Shown here: piece by piece, positions 1-4,753 of the stretch
Position numbering within the stretch: position 1 is the stretch's first letter
Layout: every line of letters begins with the position of its first letter
Source of the DNA: Nanobdellota archaeon
Lineage (GTDB): Archaea > Nanobdellota > Nanobdellia > Pacearchaeales > GW2011-AR1
Assembly: GCA_018816625.1 (NCBI GenBank)
Contig: JAHIVR010000043.1
Span: 1 to 8,495, forward strand
Length of the DNA: 8,495 nt
Reading direction: 5' to 3'
Program-made: the position numbers and the translations under genes
The notes under the pieces: model-generated
Told to the model about the DNA's origin: nothing
Databases searched by the model: none
The model's input: the letters and a program-made list of their open reading frames with translations, nothing else

Positions 1-114
1 AATTTCATAACTAAACATCAAACTATTAAGAAATGTCCTTATGAGTTGGCTACTGATTTAAAATTGAAGAGTGAGAATAAATGGTTAGAGTTGATAGGAT
101 TAAGTAAAAAATAG
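1..114 (+). mobile_element. C-terminal fragment of a DDE transposase (IS6/IS240-like)
   Basis: The frame is open from the first base and ends at a TAG stop at 112-114, giving the last 37 residues of a protein whose start lies left of the window. The residues begin NFITKHQTIKKCPYELA and end NKWLELIGLSKK. From memory of the family, the pattern N-F-I-x-x-H-x-x-I/L-x-x-x-P-x-E-x-A followed by N-K/R-W-L-x-L-I is the usual C-terminus of IS6/IS240-type DDE transposases, which are common in archaea and move DNA by cut-and-paste or cointegrate formation. The catalytic DDE residues lie upstream and cannot be checked, so it is unknown whether the copy is intact. The right end of the insertion sequence should fall soon after the stop, but I could not identify a terminal inverted repeat without the left end. 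Confidence 0.6.
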
Positions 115-117
115 AAA

Positions 118-146
118 ATTATAAATATGATTGATGCATTTATAAT
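118..146 (+). terminator. AT-rich hairpin after the transposase stop
   Basis: A perfect 9-bp inverted repeat, attataaat (118-126) and atttataat (138-146), surrounds an 11-nt loop just 3 nt after the transposase stop. It could be a weak transcription terminator or part of the insertion-sequence end. The second arm also contains a TATA-like string (tttataata), so it may double as a promoter element for the next gene. All stem pairs are A-U, so the RNA hairpin would be weak. Confidence 0.3.
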
Positions 147-207
147 ATAATTAAAAAATAGAAGGAGGAATATAATCCATAATTTTTATTATAGAAAAAT
201 TTATAAA

Positions 208-456
208 ATGGAGTTGGCTTTAGTTTATATGGGAAATGAAGATACATTTATAACAGATTTTGAATTAACAGAAGATTTGATGGAGTCTTATACAAGTAAT
301 GACGATATACAATTTATTGATTTAAATTTGAAGGAAAAAGTAGAGAAATTACCAGTTGGAACTTTATTGCAAGTAGGAAAGAAAATTGGCTCATCAATAA
401 CAATCCTCTCTATAAAAGAGGTAGATGATATTTTAATTTCTTCGTTCTTTAAATAA
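208..456 (+). CDS. Small acidic hypothetical protein, 82 aa
   Basis: I do not recognise this protein. It is acidic, with Asp/Glu clusters near residues 11-23 and 31-33, and has no signal peptide, membrane segment or cysteine. It starts MELALVYMGNEDTF and has a likely beta-rich second half (VGTLLQVGKKIGSSITILSIKEVDDILI). The ATG at 208 is the first standard start in the frame, but it has no Shine-Dalgarno within normal range. A perfect GGAGG sits at 164-168, about 39 nt upstream, and the frame stays open back to 151, so a longer product from a rare start such as ATC at 175 is conceivable. The next gene begins 5 nt after the stop, so the two are almost certainly co-transcribed. A small acidic first gene followed by a larger second gene fits an antitoxin-toxin order, but no known antitoxin fold is visible. 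Confidence 0.7.
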   Translation: MELALVYMGNEDTFITDFELTEDLMESYTSNDDIQFIDLNLKEKVEKLPVGTLLQVGKKIGSSITILSIKEVDDILISSFFK

Positions 457-461
457 AAAAA

Positions 462-929
462 ATGGTTTCTGTAGCTTATTCTCATAGAATAATATGTGAT
501 TATGAATTTATTGATTGGTTAACAAAACAGGGGGATAAGATTTCTTTATTTTCTCATTTAATGCATATTAAAGGCTCTTCTGAACATTGGAAAAAATTTC
601 ATAATTTAATTTTGAAATCAGAATTAAATGGAAATGCTCTTATGGATGAAAAAGACCTTGGTGCTGGATTTAAAATAATGCCAGACCCAGATTTTCTTTC
701 TGCCCACAAAAATAAGATAACAAAAAATATAATTTTTGCTGTTGACCTTGCAGATGAAAAACCATTTAAGTGTTATATTCTAACTTCTCCTGAAAATGAA
801 AAATTATATTTAGAAAACCTACACTACAAGGGGGTTAAATCTGTGATTATTGTAAGTGAGGAAAGAGCAAGGAAAGTTATTAATGAATTTTTTAGTGCAT
901 TCTGTTTAGCAAGAGAGTTATCAAGATAA
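462..929 (+). CDS. Hypothetical protein, 155 aa, partner of the upstream small gene
   Basis: I do not recognise the family. The sequence looks like a soluble alpha/beta protein. The N-terminus has a hydrophobic strand ending in an acidic pair region (RIICDYEFIDWL, about residues 9-20). A Lys/His-rich helical part follows (HWKKFHNLILKSE, about 42-54), then a strand with an acidic residue (NIIFAVDLADEKPFKCYILTSPENEKLY), and an alternating strand-helix end (GVKSVIIVSEERARKVINEFFSAF). The strand-then-Asp start and the later ILTSPENEKL stretch faintly recall PIN-like nucleases, but the set of four conserved acidic residues cannot be assigned, so I do not claim that fold. There is no signal peptide or membrane segment. 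It lies 5 nt after the 82-aa gene with only an A-run between, so it is probably translated from the same transcript. It sits beside a transposase remnant, as accessory genes often do. Confidence 0.72.
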   Translation: MVSVAYSHRIICDYEFIDWLTKQGDKISLFSHLMHIKGSSEHWKKFHNLILKSELNGNALMDEKDLGAGFKIMPDPDFLSAHKNKITKNIIFAVDLADEKPFKCYILTSPENEKLYLENLHYKGVKSVIIVSEERARKVINEFFSAFCLARELSR

Positions 930-941
930 TAATTTTTTATC
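925..941 (+). terminator. U-rich terminator candidate after the two-gene unit
   Basis: A T6 run (933-938) follows immediately on the stop of the 155-aa gene, with a small gataa/ttatc inverted repeat (925-929 with 937-941). Archaeal intrinsic termination depends mainly on U-rich tracts, so this could end the two-gene transcript. The evidence is thin in a genome this rich in A and T. Confidence 0.3.
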
Positions 942-967
942 TAAATCACCAACCCCTAACTCACCAA
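941..967. repeat. C-rich 12-nt near-direct repeat, period 15
   Basis: ctaaatcaccaa (941-952) and ctaactcaccaa (956-967) match at 11 of 12 positions with a 15-nt period. The stretch is conspicuously rich in C for this AT-rich window. It lies between two transcription units and upstream of the candidate microprotein, so it could be a binding site for a regulator that reads direct repeats. No function is known to me. Confidence 0.35.
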
Positions 968-1001
968 TACAAAAAATAATAGAGAATTTATTTGTTTCAC
1001 T

Positions 1002-1076
1002 ATGTATGAAATTGGAATTATTTTACTTCTTTTAGGTTTTACTCTTGGAGTATCTATTTCTTCACTAATTGAATAA
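1002..1076 (+). CDS. Candidate 24-aa membrane microprotein
   Basis: An ATG at 1002 opens a 24-codon frame ending in TAA (1074-1076). The product MYEIGIILLLLGFTLGVSI continues with SSLIE. It is almost entirely one hydrophobic helix (about residues 4-19) with Gly residues spaced like a packing face. That composition is hard to get by chance unless the T-rich strand itself produces it, which is a real risk because T-rich codons encode hydrophobic residues. There is no Shine-Dalgarno. The A-rich element at 971-982 lies about 26 nt upstream and could give a leaderless transcript. It stands alone in the gap between the two transcription units. Confidence is modest because of its size. Confidence 0.35.
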   Translation: MYEIGIILLLLGFTLGVSISSLIE

Positions 1077-1094
1077 GTTACTTTTTGTATCAAA

Positions 1095-1111
1095 ACAGAA
1101 AATTATTTAAA
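1095..1111 (+). promoter_or_regulatory. Archaeal BRE/TATA-like promoter of the large operon
   Basis: A purine-rich stretch acagaaaa (1095-1102) runs into ttatttaaa (1103-1111), resembling an archaeal BRE plus TATA box. With the usual distance of about 25 nt, transcription would start near 1132-1136, leaving a short leader of 11-15 nt before the ATG at 1147. It is the best promoter candidate for the gene set that runs to the right edge, since every later gap in the set is under 60 nt. Confidence 0.5.
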
Positions 1112-1124
1112 CAATGTTTTTCTT

Positions 1125-1136
1125 TACTAATTAGTA
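1125..1136. promoter_or_regulatory. 12-bp perfect palindrome at the predicted transcription start
   Basis: tactaattagta reads identically on both strands and overlaps the start site predicted from the TATA-like element at 1103-1111. A dimeric repressor bound here would block initiation, so it is a candidate operator for the large operon. No cognate regulator is identifiable in the window, although the 82-aa protein cannot be excluded. Confidence 0.35.
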
Positions 1137-1146
1137 GGAAATTTAA

Positions 1147-1389
1147 ATGAAAGAAAAAAATTATTTTAAGATAGCAACATTTTTATTATTAGGTTTTGTT
1201 TTAGTATTATTTACTATTTATATATATCAAGAAAATTTTAAAGAAGATAAATTTATTCAATTTGGTGAAGTTTCTATTAAATCAAAATATATTAATTCTT
1301 TAGCACAAAAACTTGATGGGGGGAATTATATAATTTGTGATATTGAAGAAAATAAATGTTCTGGGTTTAAAATAACTCATAATGATTAA
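1147..1389 (+). CDS. Small single-pass membrane protein, 80 aa
   Basis: The product starts MKEKNYFKIATFLLLGF, with a positively charged N-terminus and one hydrophobic helix at about residues 8-27 (ending IYIYQ). This predicts a type II-like anchor or uncleaved signal with the rest outside the cell. The outer part of about 50 residues holds a Cys pair (CDIEENKC) five residues apart near the C-terminus, which could form a disulfide loop. There is no recognised domain. Translation probably uses the weak AGGA at 1136-1139, 7 nt before the ATG. It is the first gene of the apparent operon and ends 9 nt before the 894-aa gene, so it is probably co-expressed with it. It could be an accessory membrane protein of a virion or surface complex. 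Confidence 0.7.
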   Translation: MKEKNYFKIATFLLLGFVLVLFTIYIYQENFKEDKFIQFGEVSIKSKYINSLAQKLDGGNYIICDIEENKCSGFKITHND

Positions 1390-1398
1390 AAATAAAAG

Positions 1399-4083
1399 AT
1401 GGTAACAAATTCAGGAACTCAAAAAATTTTTTTTGGAAAGCCACCAGGAACTCCCTGGGATGCACCTGGAACATATATAACACCAGAAGGAAGCATATCC
1501 GTTGGTGGAACACCTGTTTCTGGTGGTGCTGGAAGAGGAGGAGTTTCTATTGATGAAAAAAAAAGATTAGAAGCAGAGAAAGCTATGGCTGCAAAAAAAT
1601 CAGCAGAAGCAGCAGAAAAAGCAAGACAGGCACAAATTAAAATTGAACAAGAACTTGTAGCACAGAGAATAACTCAACAAGAAGCAGCAAGACAATTAAA
1701 AGAACAAAGAGAAAAACAGATACAGACAGAATTTGAAGCAAGACCAACAACAACTGAGTTTGTTCTCGGTGGTGGTGCTAAAACAACTTTTGATTTTAAG
1801 GAATACGCAAAACAATACAAGGGTGGAGTAACACCTGTTTTTGATTTTAAAGAGTATGCAGGAAAACATGGTGTTCCTGTAACAACCCCAACAGAATTTA
1901 TTCTTGGAGATTCATTCGATAAAAAAGGAGTAAGTTTTATAGAACCAGCAGACCAAGTGTTTAGGGAATTGGAAACAAAACCATCACCAAAATATTCTGT
2001 TGATTTATTTAGGGAAGCTGGAAGACAATTTTTCTTTATTGATGGAAGTTCTATAACTGCTGTGAGAACTTTGGCAGCACCATTAGGAAGATTTTTTTCT
2101 GGAAGACAAGGCGAAGATATAAATTTAGGATTACCTCAGCGAGGAACTTATATTGCTGATAAATATTTTTTACCATTTGAATATAAAGATATGACAAAAT
2201 TTGAAAGGTTAAAATACCAAGCAACAGTAGACCCAGAATTGTTAATGCCTTTAGAATATCAGGCAGAAATAGAGGCAAAAAGAATAGAAACAGGATTGCT
2301 TAGCGAATATGAACCAAAAATTGAAGGACTGCAACAAGATATTCAGGAAAAAATAACTGCAGGTGATATTACTTTAGAGGCTGGTGAATCACAATTAACA
2401 ACAGGTATTGAAACATTTCAAAAAGAATATGAAACTGAATTTTATAAAAGGTATGAACCAAAAGCAAGAGAAATAGAACTTATTAGTAGGAGGTTTAAAC
2501 AAGAAGCTGAAATGGCACAGCTCCCTTCTTTTGATGTAAAATCTGCTGCAGAAATTGGGGCAATGATTGGAGGAACTTTAGTTGGTGGATTTCCAGCAGC
2601 AATGGTTGAAGCTTCTGTTATTGCTTCAGGATTGCCAAAGATTACAGGAGGGGAAACAATTTTTGAAAGAGGAGTTGGTACTCTTGAAGTTGGAATTGGT
2701 TTTGCAGGTTTTGGGGTTACATCAAAACAAGCAATGAGGGCTGTTGATGTTGGGATGGTTGAAGAATTACAAGCAATGGAAACTTCTGTTTTAGGTGAAG
2801 AACTTATAAGCACACCAAAGGGGAAGTTTGTTCAATTAAGTGGGGTTCAGACAATTGGAGAAGAAGGTGGAATTACAACTGGCTTAAGAATGCCAATATT
2901 TCAGACAGGAGAAAAAGAATTCGCTATTGCTGGAGGAAAAGGTTTTCAAAAATTAAGATATTTTTCATTTGAAACTGGAAAAGAAGTTAAAATGGTTGAA
3001 CAATTTAAATTCGGTGCAAGAGTAGAGATTTCTGAATTAGTTCCAAAAATAAAATTAGGTAAAGATTTTATTGGAACTGAATCATTGAAAAAATTTAAAT
3101 TTGATTTTGGAGGAGAGTTAAAAGGATTTAAGGCTGCTTATGGAAAAGGTTTTGTTCAGCGAAGAGGAGCTGATACTTTTAAAGAATTTAGGTTCGGTGG
3201 TATTCAAAAAGATGTTGATATTTTTGGAACAAAATATACAAGAATTTTAGGTGGAAGAATGAAAAGTATGAAATTATTTGGATCAGAACAATTGAGAAAA
3301 GGAGGATTAATATTCAAAGAAGCAAAAGGTATTTTTGATATTGGTGAGCAGGGTTTTATAAGAAAGATGGCAATGCAAACGCCAGTTAAAGAAGATGTTG
3401 AATATATTATATCGGGTGGTAAAGGAATAAAAACTTCCTTACAAAAAACTTTTCAATTATCAACACCTCCTGGGTTAGTTTCTGAAATACAAAAACAAAT
3501 TATTTCTCCGAAAGAAATATTTAAAATGCCAACTCAAAAAACATTTGTTACTGGTGGATTAATAACAAAAACAAAACAGATGTTTGAACCAAGAATGAGT
3601 TTTAAGGAATTGCAAAAACCATTTTTAACTGAATTGCAAAAACCATTTTTAACTGGAATGCAAATACAACCTCAAATATCAATGACACAACAAAAAAATA
3701 TATTTGCTATGAAACCAAGAGTTGTTGAAAGTTTAGTTGGAGCACAATTATTAGGAACAGCACAAAAATTAAAAACAAAACAATTACAAAAGCAAAGATT
3801 ATTTGAGCCACTTCTTGATATGGGGTTTGATTTTAAATATCCACCTGCAAGGGGAACAGACTTTAAAGGATGGTTTGGTTTTCTTCCACCACTTCCGATG
3901 GGAATTTTTGAAGGCAAGGGAATTCCTTACAAGACAAAGAGAAAATTGAGAAGAGACCCAAGCTATTTCGGAGTTTATGCTCCAGGATTGGGTATTAAAG
4001 TTCCTAAAATGCCAGAAGCATTAGAAATGACAGGTCTTTGGGAAAGAGCAATAATTAAGAAGAAAAAAAAGAAAAGAAAATGA
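1399..4083 (+). CDS. Large coiled-coil/Gly-rich structural protein, tape-measure-like, 894 aa
   Basis: No catalytic domain is visible. In order: a Gly/Pro-rich start (1-50); a charged Ala/Lys/Glu/Gln coiled coil (about 51-115); a mirror-ordered module with TEFVLG (119-124), FDFKEYA (131-137 and 148-154) and TEFILG (165-170); a helical region (about 270-372); a Gly/Ala-rich hydrophobic stretch (383-412, with GAMIGGTLVGG) and a second (about 427-442); a Lys/Phe/Gly-rich region (480-690) with recurring F-x-F-G-G and K-F-K-F motifs; a tandem LQKPFLT pair (738-751); a Pro-rich part; and a basic C-terminus with RRDPSYFGVYAPGLGI, then MTGLWERAI and the tail KKKKKKRK. There is no signal peptide. Great length, a coiled coil, an internal hydrophobic stretch and a position before fibre-like genes suggest a virus tape-measure or minor structural protein. 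I recall R-x-P-S...TGL-x-x-R-x-I endings in archaeal provirus proteins, but cannot verify this. The role is inferred. Confidence 0.65.
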   Translation: MVTNSGTQKIFFGKPPGTPWDAPGTYITPEGSISVGGTPVSGGAGRGGVSIDEKKRLEAEKAMAAKKSAEAAEKARQAQIKIEQELVAQRITQQEAARQLKEQREKQIQTEFEARPTTTEFVLGGGAKTTFDFKEYAKQYKGGVTPVFDFKEYAGKHGVPVTTPTEFILGDSFDKKGVSFIEPADQVFRELETKPSPKYSVDLFREAGRQFFFIDGSSITAVRTLAAPLGRFFSGRQGEDINLGLPQRGTYIADKYFLPFEYKDMTKFERLKYQATVDPELLMPLEYQAEIEAKRIETGLLSEYEPKIEGLQQDIQEKITAGDITLEAGESQLTTGIETFQKEYETEFYKRYEPKAREIELISRRFKQEAEMAQLPSFDVKSAAEIGAMIGGTLVGGFPAAMVEASVIASGLPKITGGETIFERGVGTLEVGIGFAGFGVTSKQAMRAVDVGMVEELQAMETSVLGEELISTPKGKFVQLSGVQTIGEEGGITTGLRMPIFQTGEKEFAIAGGKGFQKLRYFSFETGKEVKMVEQFKFGARVEISELVPKIKLGKDFIGTESLKKFKFDFGGELKGFKAAYGKGFVQRRGADTFKEFRFGGIQKDVDIFGTKYTRILGGRMKSMKLFGSEQLRKGGLIFKEAKGIFDIGEQGFIRKMAMQTPVKEDVEYIISGGKGIKTSLQKTFQLSTPPGLVSEIQKQIISPKEIFKMPTQKTFVTGGLITKTKQMFEPRMSFKELQKPFLTELQKPFLTGMQIQPQISMTQQKNIFAMKPRVVESLVGAQLLGTAQKLKTKQLQKQRLFEPLLDMGFDFKYPPARGTDFKGWFGFLPPLPMGIFEGKGIPYKTKRKLRRDPSYFGVYAPGLGIKVPKMPEALEMTGLWERAIIKKKKKKRK
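3607..3654 (+). repeat. Exact 24-bp tandem duplication inside the 894-aa gene
   Basis: Positions 3607-3630 and 3631-3654 are identical, 24 of 24 bases, and keep the reading frame. Each unit encodes ELQKPFLT. Base identity, including third positions, points to a recent duplication by slippage, in contrast to the diverged repeats in the 871-aa gene downstream. Confidence 0.9.
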
Positions 4084-4102
4084 TAAAACATAGAGGCGAT
4101 AT

Positions 4103-4110
4103 GGGGAGGA
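4103..4110 (+). promoter_or_regulatory. Strong Shine-Dalgarno for the 193-aa gene
   Basis: ggggagga contains a full GGAGG core (4105-4109) 9 nt before the ATG at 4119. It is the clearest ribosome binding site in the window. The neighbouring operon genes have weak or no such site, so this protein may be translated in larger amounts than the others. Confidence 0.75.
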
Positions 4111-4118
4111 AATAAATT

Positions 4119-4700
4119 ATGAACCCAGAAGAATTTGAACATTATAAAATGCAGGAAGCATTACAGCAGGGACAGTTAGACCATCAGAATCTTGCTTATG
4201 CTCCACAGGCATTGGAACAAATACAGCAAAGTCAGGCAGTATTAGTTGAACAGACAAATCCAAAAAGAGTTGTAAAGGATATTATATTAAGATTAAGAGG
4301 ATTAGAAGAAAGTCCAGACGGAACTCTGGTAAAAGTTGCAACTCCAAAGATAAATGAAATAGGGCAGGATAATATTTGGTTTATTCTTGATTCACATATA
4401 AATCAGAATGTAATATTATCTCATTTAGAAGAAGAAGAAATAAGAAAAATAATGGACGGATTGCAGGATGATTTGGTTGATGATTTATGTTTGAACTGGA
4501 AAGAATATGGGATAACAAAAAAAACAGATTTAGATACAATTAACAACAGTGTTTTAATGAATATTTTCATGGCTTTAAAAAGAGCAGAAGGACAGAATGA
4601 AAAGAACTGGCTTGGAAAAATAAGTGTTGAAAATATAACAGGACAATCAAGACTTCCACAAATAAAAAAGGAGGGATGGTTGAGTAAATTCAGATTGTAA
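4119..4700 (+). CDS. Helical provirus-type hypothetical protein, 193 aa
   Basis: The first 45 residues are rich in Gln and Glu (EALQQGQLDHQN and EQIQQSQAVLVEQ) and probably helical. A compact domain follows with TNPKRVVKDIILRLRG (46-61), a linker with ESPDGTLVKVATP, and a largely helical part containing INQNVILSHLEEEEIRKIM, DDLVDDLCLNWKEYGI and MNIFMALKRAEGQNEKNWL. There is no signal peptide or membrane helix and only one Cys. From memory, the arrangement TNP...L-x-G, INQN-x-x-x-S-x-L and a late LKRA-x-x-Q-x-E-K recurs in small proteins of archaeal proviruses next to long structural proteins, but I cannot name a family or confirm this. It lies 35 nt after the 894-aa gene and has its own strong ribosome binding site. 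A particle assembly or connector role is possible. The function is unknown. Confidence 0.65.
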   Translation: MNPEEFEHYKMQEALQQGQLDHQNLAYAPQALEQIQQSQAVLVEQTNPKRVVKDIILRLRGLEESPDGTLVKVATPKINEIGQDNIWFILDSHINQNVILSHLEEEEIRKIMDGLQDDLVDDLCLNWKEYGITKKTDLDTINNSVLMNIFMALKRAEGQNEKNWLGKISVENITGQSRLPQIKKEGWLSKFRL

Positions 4701-4738
4701 ACTACCACTCAATAAATTGGGTGGCTTTTGACTGAATT
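4687..4738 (+). other. Nested inverted repeats between the 193-aa and 871-aa genes
   Basis: An inner stem, ccactc (4705-4710) with gggtgg (4719-4724), has one G-U pair and an 8-nt loop. It is enclosed by a perfect 7-bp outer stem, aattcag (4687-4693) with ctgaatt (4732-4738). The outer left arm overlaps the last codons of the 193-aa gene, and the right arm ends 15 nt before the GTG start of the fibre gene. A cttttg follows the inner stem. It could attenuate transcription, process the mRNA or control translation of the fibre gene, which has no Shine-Dalgarno. Confidence 0.4.
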
Positions 4739-4753
4739 CTACCAAAAACAAAA

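Noticed and set aside
941..967. Start of a CRISPR array
   Set aside because: There are only two 12-nt copies with a 3-nt gap between them; no repeat of CRISPR length, no spacers and no cas genes.
930..1146. tRNA or other structured RNA gene in the largest gap
   Set aside because: No acceptor-stem pairing, T-loop signature (GTTCRA) or D-loop pattern could be found on either strand.
2442..2813. Minus-strand open frame of 123 codons
   Set aside because: It lies wholly inside the 894-aa gene, has a low-complexity Ser/Pro/Ile-rich product with no domain or ribosome binding site, and is explained as an antisense shadow.
4057..4115. Purine-only A/G run at the end of the 894-aa gene as a programmed frameshift site fusing it to the 193-aa gene
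   Set aside because: After a slip into the frame of the 193-aa gene, a TAA at 4113-4115 stops translation before the ATG at 4119, and the 193-aa gene has its own strong ribosome binding site.
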